In this document: positions 44,343-53,441 of the stretch, in pieces | Position numbering within the stretch: position 1 is the stretch's first letter | Layout of the letters: every line of letters starts with the position of its first letter | DNA from: CALDTK01 sp965215215 | GTDB taxonomy: Bacteria; Bacteroidota; Bacteroidia; Chitinophagales; Saprospiraceae | DNA length: 64,000 nucleotides | Assembly (NCBI GenBank): GCA_965215215.1 | Contig: OZ244043.1 | Coordinates: forward strand, 3,410,001-3,474,000 | Direction of reading: 5' to 3' | Program-made: the position numbers and the translations under genes | Notes under the pieces: model-generated | Told to the model about the DNA's origin: nothing | Databases searched by the model: none | What the model saw: the letters and a program-made list of their open reading frames with translations, nothing else

Positions 44343-44921
44343 ATGATGACCCCCTTCGAATACATCCTGCCCCTGGTCTCCGTCCTCGTCGGTCTGGCGA
44401 TCGCCGACCTGGCGGTGAGCTTCAACCGCTTGCTGCGGGCGCGCAACCGAGTGACCTGGGACTGGCTCACGCTATTGGCGGCCTTCTCGGCCTTGCTGAG
44501 CGTATTAGATATGTGGTGGATGTTCTACGGCGTACAGGAATCCACCTTCTATTATAGCCTCTTGGGCTTTCTTCCGTTGGCGTTCCAGCTAGTCTTACTT
44601 TTTCTCATTAACGCCGCCGCCCTGCCCGACGACGTCCCCGAGGAAGGAATCAACCTGAAAGAATTCTACGCAAACAACAGCGGCTATCTCTGGGGGCTCT
44701 TCACGGTCTATTTCGCATCCATATTCGTCACCCGGGCCGTTTCCTTACTACTCGAGCACAGCAGTATCGGCTACGTGCTCCGGCACACGGTTTGGAACCT
44801 GCCGATGTTAGTGCTCTTCGGGAGCCTGCTCGTGATAAAGCGCCGGTGGTACCACGGGATGGTTTTGGTCGCTTTTCTGGCGGTTTACTTTTTACGATCG
44901 TCCTCGCGGAGCTTAGGATAG
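44343..44921 (+). CDS. Membrane protein, unknown
   Basis: 192 aa with five to six hydrophobic segments (FEYILPLVSVLVGLAIADLAV, WLTLLAAFSALLSVLDMWWMF, FLPLAFQLVLLFLINAA, LWGLFTVYFASIFVTRAVSLL, MLVLFGSLLVI, MVLVAFLAVYFL). No motif for a function. It is 32 bp past the SCO gene and could be in the same transcript. Confidence 0.75.
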   Translation: MMTPFEYILPLVSVLVGLAIADLAVSFNRLLRARNRVTWDWLTLLAAFSALLSVLDMWWMFYGVQESTFYYSLLGFLPLAFQLVLLFLINAAALPDDVPEEGINLKEFYANNSGYLWGLFTVYFASIFVTRAVSLLLEHSSIGYVLRHTVWNLPMLVLFGSLLVIKRRWYHGMVLVAFLAVYFLRSSSRSLG

Positions 44922-44932
44922 TTCCGCCCTAA

Positions 44933-45333
44933 TTATTCTTCCTCTTCTAATAGGTACCGTAGATGTCGATAGTATGGAGTTGATAGCACCCGTCGGTAGT
45001 TATCTACTGAATATTCGATGCGGCTCAGCATTTCAATTAGTGCATCTTTGAGTGGAGGTAGGTGGTTTCTAATGATATCGAACGAGATAGTAGGATTTAG
45101 GCTACGATAGTCATGGGCGATTCGATTGCGTAACTGCGCAATTTGCTTCCACGGTACCGACGAAAACCCCTCGCGTAGTGAAGTATCAATCTTCTTCGAC
45201 TCCTCACCGATGGTTAGCAGAAGCGTTTGGCAAGCGTTGAAGACCAATTGGTCTTCACGGCCTAACAGTTCCTCAGCGGAATCGATTGACGCCGTGTAAA
45301 TAAATATTTATCAATCGACTCTAAACAAGTCAA
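44933..45333 (-). pseudogene. HepT-like HEPN toxin, frameshifted near its 5' end
   Basis: The main frame encodes the HEPN core: VFNACQTLLLTIGEESKKID, then RNRIAHDY, the RxxxxH-Y active motif of HepT RNases. No ATG opens this frame, which stops at a TAA at 45308. In the next frame immediately upstream, LTCLESIDKYLFT supplies the missing first helix, so a one-base change near 45293 would join them. It follows the MNT nucleotidyltransferase gene, its usual antitoxin partner. Either it is inactive or the assembly has a one-base error. Confidence 0.6.
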
Positions 45334-45355
45334 AATGTATGTAGCGTTCCTCGAG

Positions 45356-45655
45356 CTATACACACACTAAATCATCCTCTATTTCTATCTCAATAATAGG
45401 GTTGACGTACTGCTTGTCGACTAAATCTATTGCGTCAATGGACAGATGTTTTTTCAAATAACTTTCCAGTCCGTCGATTTCTAGAAGCCCGAACTTACTG
45501 CGATCCGTGACTTCGTACAGAATATCTAGATCACTCTCTACTTTCTGATCGCCACGAGCGTAGCTACCGAAGATCGCTAAGCTCCTAGCGTGATAGTCGC
45601 TCGATATACGATCTTCGGAAGATCTGAGCTGCTCAATAATCTGCTTACGAGTCAT
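45356..45655 (-). CDS. MNT-type nucleotidyltransferase antitoxin
   Basis: 99 aa from the ATG at 45655. Minimal nucleotidyltransferase fold with GSYARGDQKVESDLDILYE (the GSxARG and SDxD metal-binding motif). MntA proteins silence HepT by AMP transfer to the toxin. The neighbouring HepT frame appears broken, so this may be an orphaned antitoxin. Confidence 0.85.
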   Translation of the reverse strand: MTRKQIIEQLRSSEDRISSDYHARSLAIFGSYARGDQKVESDLDILYEVTDRSKFGLLEIDGLESYLKKHLSIDAIDLVDKQYVNPIIEIEIEDDLVCV

Positions 45656-45961
45656 TGCTATGATTTTAGAGAGAGACGGGCGGCTTAATTGAATCGTTGG
45701 CCTCGTCGAGCGCCGGACGATCATCGAGCTCGTGCGAATAGGCTCTCGTCCTTGGAATATCGAGCAAAGATTGCGGATTTACCAAAGGAGAAGTACACTT
45801 TCCGCTTTGATCTCCGCGCCGTTTCGTTTGGCGAAAGCCTCCGTCTGCCGGGCACTGAATTGGAGATGTCATCGCCGAAGCTTCTCAGCTGCATCGGGGG
45901 CCGTCCGCGCAGTCGATGCTATTATGCTCACCGCTGCCGATGGCCAGATAGATACTTTGAG
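45656..45961. other. Intergenic region before the malQ fragment
   Basis: About 300 bp with open frames in both strands that resemble no family. It contains an imperfect motif copy (GTTTGGCGAAAGC at 45826-45838). Nothing else seen. Confidence 0.5.
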
Positions 45962-46313
45962 GATCGAGCAATTCCCTCGCACCGGTAGCTCAATGCACGC
46001 GACCTTCCCCCCCATGCTCCCAACCCGCGAAACCGGAACCCTCCTCCGCGTAAGCGCCCTCCCCGGCCCCGCCTACTGCGGCGATTTAGGTCCGGCCGCC
46101 AAGCGCTTCGTCGATTGTCTCGCCGAGTACGGGGTCGGGATTTGGCAGCTTTTGCCGATGCAACCCACCGATGAGGCGCTCGGGAATTCGCCCTATTCGG
46201 CGCAATCGGTTTTCGCCGGGGACGAGCGGCACACTTCCGAAGCGATGATCTAGGAGGGCTGGCTCACGGGCGGGGCTTACCTACCCGGGGATCTATCAAC
46301 CGATGGGCGCGTT
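45962..46313 (+). pseudogene. Truncated duplicate of the malQ 5' end
   Basis: From an ATG at 46014 it encodes LPTRETGTLLRVSALPGPAY and so on, matching the first ~100 residues of the intact malQ at 49203. Similarity begins ~50 bp before the start codon (GATCGAGCA...CCCTCGCACCGGTAG in both) and ends near 46313. There is a 3-nt deletion and a TAG at 46251-46253 where malQ has GAG. It is a dead partial copy about 3.2 kb from its parent. Confidence 0.93.
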
Positions 46314-46414
46314 CACGTGACCCCGTACCTAACGTACTTGGGCTTTTACGTTGAGGGCTTCGCGTGGGAATTTGAAGTAAACCCACGTCCCGAGATAATT
46401 TTCGCTTGTACCCG

Positions 46415-46490
46415 AGGTTTCGGCGGTAGGATGGATGCCTACCGTGAGCCGCTCGCTATCGGTAACTCGACTTGCCTACCGCCGAAGCCT
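46415..46490. terminator. Long 16-bp stem-loop downstream of the GxGYxYP gene
   Basis: AGGTTTCGGCGGTAGG (46415-46430) pairs with CCTACCGCCGAAGCCT (46475-46490), with one G-U. The 44-nt loop holds a smaller TACCG/CGGTA hairpin. It is 18 bp beyond the stop of the minus-strand gene. It may serve as a terminator or 3' stabiliser, or be a remnant of a mobile element; no U-tract. Confidence 0.5.
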
Positions 46491-46508
46491 TGAGTAACAA
46501 GGGGTGAC

Positions 46509-48812
46509 CTAGCGTTTGATGAATTTAAGCACTTGCGAGGATCTACTCCCTCTGATAAAATAGAGCCCGTCGGGTAAATCGCTTACGGAAATGGGCTGGT
46601 CCAACGCTCGGCCCGGGTAGCGCGCGACCTCCCTGCCTACCGCGGAGTAAAGCGTGTACTCCTCGCTGCTGGCGGCACCGCGCACGAAAAGCTGATCCGT
46701 AGCCGGGTTCGGAAATAAGGTCAGCGGATCGTAGCGGCCGTTAACTTTTTGGGTCTTGCTGGTGATCAGGCTTCGGTCGAAGTCGCCTACGGGGATGAAC
46801 GTAGCGTCGTTCTTGGCGAAGTCCCCCGCGATGCCCTCGTTGAACAGCTCCCCGTTCCGGTGGCGCATGAATCTTCCGGGGAAGTTGAAGGACTCGAAGG
46901 AGATCAGCGAGTCGTTGGCTAGGCCCGGGCGGACGATCCAGGTGGCGTCCGCTGCGTACAGGTCGTTATCCTCTGAGGCGTCCGCCCAAATTTCGCCACC
47001 CCGGTGTCGGAGGTGGTCCTCGGGGAAGTTTTGTGCCTGAAAGGACACCCCTTCCCCGGCCAGGCCGGGGACCATCTTCCAGTAGGCATCTTCCACCGGG
47101 TCGACATCGAGGTCGATGCGCCCCCGCGCGCTCGCGTGTCGGATGTGGTGGTCGGCTAGATTGAACGACTTCCAGGCGTTGAACCCGCTCGGGGGGGCAG
47201 GAAGGTCGGTGTTCGGATTGAACACCCCGGAAGTCGGCAGGCCGTTTTGCTCCCGCAACAGCTGGAAGAGGTGGTCCGGGCGAACCACGCGGTAGTCGTC
47301 GTTGAGGTTATCGGCTACGTTCCTGAACACGGCGGGTGTGGCACCCCGCCAGGGTTGAGATTGGATGATGAGGAAAAGGGGTTCGTCGCCCTCCCAGCCC
47401 TCGGAGGCGTTGGCGATGTGGCTGCCCATGTTGCCCTCGTCCCAGCAGTAGTTACAGGTCAGTGGCTTCCCCGGCAGGCTGTTGCTGTAGATGGACAGTG
47501 GCCCACCCGTGTTTTGTCCCGTCAGGCCCAAAAGCGAGGGGGCGTAGCGGGCGTACACCTGCCCCACGTTGTCGTCGATGCCGCCGGTGATGGTGTTCCA
47601 GACGGTAGTGACGCGGATGCCGGTCGCGTTGTTGTAGGCTTCCGTCCGCTTCACGTAGTCCGACAACCGGTCGTCGTCGGGGTAGAAGTTCGGGTAGATG
47701 TAGCCGAGTCCCGACGGCCCGGAGATGAGGTTGTCGTTTTCGGCCGCACTTTCGTAGAAGTAGTTCAGTGCGCCCGGCATGGCGTCTTTCATGGCCGGGG
47801 AGATCGTGTACCCGAGGGGTACGGAGCCCCGTTCGGGATCGGACCAAACCTTGCGCAGGCCGTGCTCGACGAACTGTAGGTTATCGCCGTCGCTGAGGAT
47901 GAAGGCCACGTAGATTTTGTTCTCCAGTTCGGGCTTCGGTGGGGCGGGCTTGATGCGTATCTCCCGGTCGAAGCCACTGTGCATCGTGAGGTTGGTGGAG
48001 TAGTCGCTGGGGATGGTCGGGATACCGAACTGGGAGGCGCGCGTGATACCGGTGGCTTCATCGGGCCACCAGCCGAGGTAGTGCCCGTCGGCGGGCATGG
48101 TCGCGAAGAACTTGTCGAGTAGGTCGCTCTCCGCGCCTACGTCCGGGTCGAGCCAAATCGTCACGAGCCCGAGCGCCACGGCGTACTCCCGGATGGAGGC
48201 TTTGATGATCTCGGGACTGATGCCCAGCAGGATACGCCGGTCCCGCTCGAACCAGTAGTCGTCGTAGATCGTCTGGTAGACATCGAGCTTGCTGTCGAAC
48301 CTGCCGCGCAGGTCCGCTACGATCTCGAGGTTATAGGGCTCGGCCGTCAAGCGTTCGACCAGGCGGGGGGAAGCGACGAGCGCGCTATCGGCGCCGGCGA
48401 TCATGGTGGCCAGGTTGACCGTGTGGATTTGCTCCGGGTCGTAGACGACGAGGCCGCCGACCTCATCTTTGTACTTATCCATGAGCGCCCACGGGTCCGC
48501 GTGTTCGACGTACTCCAGTCCGAGCGATTCCAGCCAGGTGAACGGCCCTTCGGCGGCGTCGTCGCCTTCGTAGGAGAAGATCCGCGGCTGAGTTCGGTTG
48601 ACGACGCCCTTGAGCGAGGAGAAGAGGTAGAGTTCGTCTTCGTTCTCCAAGACCTCTCCGCGCAGCAGGATCCAGTCTTGCGTTTGTGCGGGTTCGGGGA
48701 AAGAGGGTAGTACTTGCCCCTCGGGCCAGGATATCTGCGCCGTTAGCGTCGACCGGAGCTGACAGGTCAGGAGTATCAGGAGGAGAAGGGAGATTGTGTA
48801 GGCTTTTTTCAT
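46509..48812 (-). CDS. Secreted GxGYxYP protein with AbfB-like domain and T9SS sorting domain
   Basis: 767 aa. Signal peptide MKKAYTISLLLLILLTC. The central domain includes SGPSGLGYIYPNFYPDD, the GxGYxYP signature of a putative glycoside hydrolase family, with its N-terminal partner domain before it (residues ~40-260). Residues ~545-680 look like an arabinose-binding AbfB (CBM42) module (SFNLADHHIRHASARG, NFPEDHLRHRGGEIWAD, NFPGRFMRHRNGELF). The last ~75 residues (LTLFPNPATDQLFVRG to QVLKFIKR) are a type A T9SS sorting domain. It is likely a surface polysaccharide-degrading protein, though hydrolase activity is not proven for the family. Confidence 0.9.
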   Translation of the reverse strand: MKKAYTISLLLLILLTCQLRSTLTAQISWPEGQVLPSFPEPAQTQDWILLRGEVLENEDELYLFSSLKGVVNRTQPRIFSYEGDDAAEGPFTWLESLGLEYVEHADPWALMDKYKDEVGGLVVYDPEQIHTVNLATMIAGADSALVASPRLVERLTAEPYNLEIVADLRGRFDSKLDVYQTIYDDYWFERDRRILLGISPEIIKASIREYAVALGLVTIWLDPDVGAESDLLDKFFATMPADGHYLGWWPDEATGITRASQFGIPTIPSDYSTNLTMHSGFDREIRIKPAPPKPELENKIYVAFILSDGDNLQFVEHGLRKVWSDPERGSVPLGYTISPAMKDAMPGALNYFYESAAENDNLISGPSGLGYIYPNFYPDDDRLSDYVKRTEAYNNATGIRVTTVWNTITGGIDDNVGQVYARYAPSLLGLTGQNTGGPLSIYSNSLPGKPLTCNYCWDEGNMGSHIANASEGWEGDEPLFLIIQSQPWRGATPAVFRNVADNLNDDYRVVRPDHLFQLLREQNGLPTSGVFNPNTDLPAPPSGFNAWKSFNLADHHIRHASARGRIDLDVDPVEDAYWKMVPGLAGEGVSFQAQNFPEDHLRHRGGEIWADASEDNDLYAADATWIVRPGLANDSLISFESFNFPGRFMRHRNGELFNEGIAGDFAKNDATFIPVGDFDRSLITSKTQKVNGRYDPLTLFPNPATDQLFVRGAASSEEYTLYSAVGREVARYPGRALDQPISVSDLPDGLYFIRGSRSSQVLKFIKR

Positions 48813-49202
48813 CTGCCCAACTTACTGAAGCCCTTCAGCTTTCAATAATAATTGATTGATATTTATAGGTGATCCTTGTGATTGTTTGGTTCGATTGGTT
48901 TATTACTTTTTTTGATGTTGCTACTCGATTCGCGGTCGTACGATTTTTTCGATTCATCGGTTGACGACGGCGGCCGGTGCGTTGCACGGGTCTAGGCAAC
49001 CGGAAAGCTTCTGAGCCCCGGTTCGCTTCAGTTAGTACGTCATCCGCCGTACCCATCCCCAGAGTAGAAGTCCCACGGCTGCGTGGTGGGCCTCTCGCGC
49101 TGTTTGGGACATTTAACCTTCTGCTCCCGGCAGCCCGACGGCTACCGCGAAGATCGAGCAGTTCCCTCGCACCGGTAGCGTAACGTAAACGATCTTCCGC
49201 CC
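48813..49202. other. Divergent intergenic region
   Basis: 390 bp between the GxGYxYP gene and malQ. The half near the former is AT-rich (48840-48950) and likely holds its promoter, with a small palindrome CTGAAG-CC-CTTCAG just before it. The last ~50 bp match the sequence before the malQ fragment at 45962. No gene seen. Confidence 0.6.
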
Positions 49203-50735
49203 ATGCTCCCGACCCGCGAAACCGGAATCCTCCTCCCCGTAAGCGCCCTACCGGGGCCCGCCTACTGCGGCGACTTAGGTCCGGCCGCCCGGCGCTTCGT
49301 CGACCACCTCGCCGCGCACGGGGTCGGGATTTGGCAGCTGCTGCCGATGCAGCCCACCGACGAAGGACTCGGCAACTCGCCCTACTCCGCGCAGTCGGTA
49401 TTCGCCGGTGACGAGCGCTACATCTCGGTCGAGGCGATGATCGAGGAGGGCTGGCTCCCGAGCGAGGTTCACCTGTACGGGGACCGGTCGACCGATGGGC
49501 GCGTCGATTATTCGGCCGCCCTGCTCGCCCGCCAGTCCGCCGTGGATGAAGTTTGGACGGGCAGGGGTCCGGGACTCCGCCGCGACTTCGAGCGCTGGCG
49601 GGCGAGTGCGCCCTGGGTGGAAGCGTACGCCACCTGGCGCGCGATCGCCGACGCGCGGGGCGATATCCACTGGACCAACTGGCCGGAGGAGTTGCGATCC
49701 TCCGGCGGCCCCGCCGTCGAGCGTTTTGCCGCCGAGCATACCGAGCTCGTCGAGCGGATCGCCTTCGGGCAGTTCGCGTACGCGCACCAGTGGGGTGCGC
49801 TGCGCGCCTACGCCGCCGAGCGGGGGGTACGGCTGCTCGGCGACGTACCCATCTACCCGCACCTCGACTCCGCGGACGTGTGGGCGGCGCCGGAGGTCTT
49901 CAAGCTCGACGCCGGCGGTGCCCCCCGCAAAGTGGCCGGCGTGCCACCCGACTACTTCAGCGCCGACGGACAGCTGTGGGGCAACCCGGTTTACGACTGG
50001 GCGTACCTCGAGCGCGCCGATTTCGACTGGTGGGTTGCGCGCCTCCGGTACGCTTTCGCGCAGTTCGACCTCGTGCGCGTCGACCACTTCATCGGCCTGG
50101 TCCGCGCATACGAAGTCGACGGGGACGCCACCCACGCCCGCGACGGCGACTACGTATCCGTACCCACCGAGGGCCTCTTCCGCACCCTCGCGCGCAAGCT
50201 GGGCACACTCCCCATCATCGCCGAGGACCTCGGCGTGCAGCTGCCGGCCGTCGAGCTGTTCATGCGGCGGTGGGAGCTGCCGGGGATGAAGGTGTTGCTC
50301 TTCGCTTTCGGTGGGGGGGTAGACAATCCGTACCTGCCTTTCCGGATCCCGGACCACAGCGTCGCTTACACCGGCACGCACGACAACAACACGGTGCTGG
50401 GGTGGTGGCGGGACGATGCCTCCGCCGAGGAGCGGGCTCACCTCGAAGCGTACGTCGGTCGTTCGAAACTCACGGACGCCGAGGCGCTGGCCGCGGTACT
50501 CCGCTTTACGCTCGGCTCGGCTGCACGGCTGGCCGTAGTCCCCGTCCAGGATGTGCTAGGCCTGGGTTCCGAGGCGCGAATTAATACGCCGGGGACGACG
50601 GAGCGGAACTGGACTTGGCGAATCGACGAGAAGACCCTGTACGAGGCAAAGCATTGGGAGGAGTTTGCTGAGTTGCGACGGCTGTTTGGGAGAGTGGCTA
50701 AGAACGAGCAATTTGAGGATTCTCTTGCAAATTAG
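49203..50735 (+). CDS. malQ: 4-alpha-glucanotransferase (amylomaltase, GH77)
   Basis: 510 aa, standard length. It moves maltosyl and longer glucan units between alpha-1,4-glucans in glycogen or maltodextrin metabolism. GH77 motifs: LPGPAYCGDLG and WQLLPMQPTDEGLGNSPYS in the N-terminal region, VRVDHFIGL with the nucleophile Asp, IAEDLGVQ with the acid/base Glu, and YTGTHDNNTVLGWW with the third carboxylate. The stop codon lies inside the left arm of the palindrome at 50719-50763. A 5' fragment copy of this gene is at 45962-46313. Confidence 0.95.
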   Translation: MLPTRETGILLPVSALPGPAYCGDLGPAARRFVDHLAAHGVGIWQLLPMQPTDEGLGNSPYSAQSVFAGDERYISVEAMIEEGWLPSEVHLYGDRSTDGRVDYSAALLARQSAVDEVWTGRGPGLRRDFERWRASAPWVEAYATWRAIADARGDIHWTNWPEELRSSGGPAVERFAAEHTELVERIAFGQFAYAHQWGALRAYAAERGVRLLGDVPIYPHLDSADVWAAPEVFKLDAGGAPRKVAGVPPDYFSADGQLWGNPVYDWAYLERADFDWWVARLRYAFAQFDLVRVDHFIGLVRAYEVDGDATHARDGDYVSVPTEGLFRTLARKLGTLPIIAEDLGVQLPAVELFMRRWELPGMKVLLFAFGGGVDNPYLPFRIPDHSVAYTGTHDNNTVLGWWRDDASAEERAHLEAYVGRSKLTDAEALAAVLRFTLGSAARLAVVPVQDVLGLGSEARINTPGTTERNWTWRIDEKTLYEAKHWEEFAELRRLFGRVAKNEQFEDSLAN

Positions 50736-50763
50736 AAGTTGAACTTCTAATTTGCAAGAGAAT
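50719..50763. repeat. Perfect 22-bp-arm palindrome between malQ and the ATPase gene
   Basis: ATTCTCTTGCAAATTAGAAGTT (50719-50740) and its exact reverse complement (50742-50763) flank a single G. It contains the malQ stop codon and ends at the ATG region of the next gene. It is AT-rich in a GC-rich setting. It can act as a hairpin terminator or operator; an insertion footprint is also possible. Confidence 0.95.
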
Positions 50764-51943
50764 GATACCACGTCGACTCCATGAGGAACTCCTGCTAGCG
50801 GCTGCCGCTTTGCCGGTCGTCGTCCTGAGCGGCCCGCGTCAGAGCGGTAAATCGACCTTAGTTCGGGCAGCTTTCCCTGAGCACCGCTACGTCAACCTCG
50901 AAGACCCCGAGATTAGAGTCTTCGCCGAAGAGGATCCAAAAAGCTTCCTCGCAGACCTCGGGGATTTCGCAATCATCGACGAGGTGCAGCGCGTCCCAAA
51001 TCTCACCTCCTACCTGCAGGTACGGGTAGACGCGGACGACCGGCCGGGACGGTACATTCTGACGGGCTCCCAAAATCTTTCCTTACTCGAAGCCGTCTCG
51101 CAAAGTTTGGCCGGGCGGGCCTCCATCCTTAATCTTCTTCCGCTCTCCGTTCCAGAGTTGGCCGGCACAGAATACGCACAGCCGAACTACGAGAGCTATC
51201 TCTACCGTGGGTTCTATCCGCGGATTTACGACCGTGACCTCGATCCGGGACGCTGGCTACGCAGCTACATACAGGCCTACGTGGAGCGGGATCTCCGTCA
51301 GGTGGTCAACGTAAAGGATTTAGGTGCTTTCCAGCAGTTCGTAGAGGTCTGCGCGGGGCGCGTCGGTCAGCTGCTCAACCTCTCGGAAATCGGTAGCCAA
51401 GTGGGGGTGAGCTACCAGACCGTCTCGAGCTGGCTCGGCGTACTCGAAACGAGCTTTATCATTTTTCGGCTGCGTCCCTACCACCGGAACTTCAACAAAC
51501 GAATTGTAAAGTCGCCGAAGCTTTACTTCTACGACGTTGGACTCGCATCCAACCTGCTCGGCGTAGCCGCACCCGAAGAGCTTCGGGCGCATTTCGCTCG
51601 CGGAGGCCTGTTCGAAGCTTTAATCATCGGAGAGATCCTCAAGATGCACCTCAATCGTGGGGCACGTCCGAGGTTGTATTTCTGGCGTGCCGCAGGCACT
51701 GCCGAGGTTGACCTCATTATCGAAACTGGAGCGAGACCGATAGCGGTCGAGATAAAGTCGGCCCGAACGATCGCAACCGATTTCTTTAAAGGACTTCGCT
51801 TTTTCCAAGAAGCTAGCGGGGTGAGCTCAGACCGATGCTTCATCGTCTACGGTGGAGAAGGGGTGCAACGGCGATCCATTGCTACTGTACTCGGTTGGGC
51901 CAATCTCGCCGAATTGGAAAGACTCATTTGGCCCGCAACATAG
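50762..51943 (+). CDS. AAA-like ATPase with C-terminal DUF4143
   Basis: 393 aa. P-loop SGPRQSGKSTLVRAAF, Walker B FAIIDEVQRVPNL, sensor TGSQNLSL, then the DUF4143 half with TVSSWLGVLETSFIIFRLRPY and a PD-(D/E)xK-like VDLIIETGARPIAVEIKSART. These proteins are common, mobile and of unclear function; the C-terminal part resembles a restriction-endonuclease fold. The gene begins within the palindrome at 50719-50763, and its 3' end abuts a broken sugar dehydrogenase, so it may have been inserted here. Confidence 0.92.
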   Translation: MIPRRLHEELLLAAAALPVVVLSGPRQSGKSTLVRAAFPEHRYVNLEDPEIRVFAEEDPKSFLADLGDFAIIDEVQRVPNLTSYLQVRVDADDRPGRYILTGSQNLSLLEAVSQSLAGRASILNLLPLSVPELAGTEYAQPNYESYLYRGFYPRIYDRDLDPGRWLRSYIQAYVERDLRQVVNVKDLGAFQQFVEVCAGRVGQLLNLSEIGSQVGVSYQTVSSWLGVLETSFIIFRLRPYHRNFNKRIVKSPKLYFYDVGLASNLLGVAAPEELRAHFARGGLFEALIIGEILKMHLNRGARPRLYFWRAAGTAEVDLIIETGARPIAVEIKSARTIATDFFKGLRFFQEASGVSSDRCFIVYGGEGVQRRSIATVLGWANLAELERLIWPAT

Positions 51944-52061
51944 GCTTCCTTAGGCGTGTGCTTACCCAGCCCGCTGCACCCGCGCCAAACGATCCCCGAA
52001 GTATCGTTACACACGAGCAGCGCACCGTCCGGCGTAACCGTCACGCCAACGGGGCGACCGT

Positions 52062-52082
52062 ACACTTGACACTTGACACTTG
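52062..52082. repeat. Three tandem copies of ACACTTG
   Basis: A 7-bp unit in three copies within the dehydrogenase pseudogene. With one copy the minus-strand frame reads NSQVYGRPVGVTV, as the family requires; three copies shift it. Confidence 0.93.
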
Positions 52083-52675
52083 GCTATTGGCCTCATCGGC
52101 GATGAAGCCGGTGAGGAAATCCCGCGGCGGTTGCGGCTCGCCCTCGGTGTTGGGAGGGATAAAGATCACTTTGTACCCAGCGAACTTCGCGCGGCTCCAG
52201 GAGCCGTGCTGACCGACGAACGCCCCATCCTTGCAGCTTTCGCCAAAACCACCTTCAGGGTAGAAGGCAAGTCCGAGGGAAGCGGTGTGGGCCCCGAGCG
52301 GCACGTCGGGAACGATAGCCTCCGCGACCCCGACCGCGTGGGGGTCGTCGGCCCGGCGCGGGTAGGGCAACTGTCCGCAGTAGCTGTAGGGCCAGCCGTA
52401 GAAACCGCCTTCCCGTACGCTCGTGGCGTAGTCGGGTACGAGTCCGCCGCCGAGCTCGTCTCGCTCGTTTACGGCCGTCCGGAGCTCGCCGGTTTGTGGG
52501 TTCCAGTCCACACCGACGGGGTTCCGCAGGCCGTCGGCGTACACGCGCACGCCGGTTCCGCCGGGGTTCGTCTCCAGGATATCGGCTCGGTTCTCCTCGG
52601 TATCCATACCGTGTTCGTCTACGTTGCTGTCCGAACCAACGCTCACGTACACCTTGCTTCCGTTGGGACTGGCGA

Positions 52676-52709
<34 letters not shown>

Positions 52710-53047
52710 GGCGGGCAGCTCGAGGATTCTCGCGCCGCCCTCGCCGTCCAGCTCGGTTTAACCTTCACCGTGGGGGCAGCGGTACACCCTGTCTGTGTTG
52801 GCTACGTAAAAGTATCCGCCCAGGATCAGCACGCCGAAAGGCTCGTTCAGGTCTTCTGCGAACACCTCGCGTAGCTCCGGCGTGCCGTCGGCGTTTCCGT
52901 TTCGGGAGAGGGTAATTCGACGGGCGCTGTTGCGCGTACTGCTCTCCACCACGCATACGTCGCCGTTCGGTCCGATGTAGGTCGTGCGCGGATTCCCGAG
53001 CTCCTCCGCGTAGCGCTCTCTACGGTGAAGCCGGGCGGGGCTTGCGG

Positions 53048-53085
53048 GGTTTTGCCAGAAGGCCGAGGTTTTGCCAGAAGGCCAA
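53048..53085. repeat. 19-bp tandem duplication in pseudogene
   Basis: GGTTTTGCCAGAAGGCCGA followed by GGTTTTGCCAGAAGGCCAA. With one copy the minus strand reads DWPSGKTPQAPPGFTVE, the expected sequence before the propeller. Confidence 0.93.
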
Positions 53086-53441
53086 TCGATGGTTTTGCTG
53101 CCCTTGCTCACCGAGGGCGTACTGTACGGGGAGGGGAGTTCGAGCGGACCGATCGGCGTCTCCACGACGACGCTATCCCGCGCGCCGAGCTCGGTGTTCG
53201 TTTCTTCCGGTACGGAGTCCTGATACTGCGTCAAGGTCGGCGAAACGAGCGCGGCGAAAGCGATCAGCGGGAAGGGGTTCGCGTGGATAGACACCGTTAG
53301 AGAGAGGCCCTTCGAAGGGGTTGCGGATCGGGAACGGTTCGGGCGGGCTGTATTTTGGACATCTAGTAGAACCGCAGCTACGTGAGCTACTTATGAACCT
53401 AATGCCCGCCAAACGCTTATTCGGCAACCCCGACGATTCGT

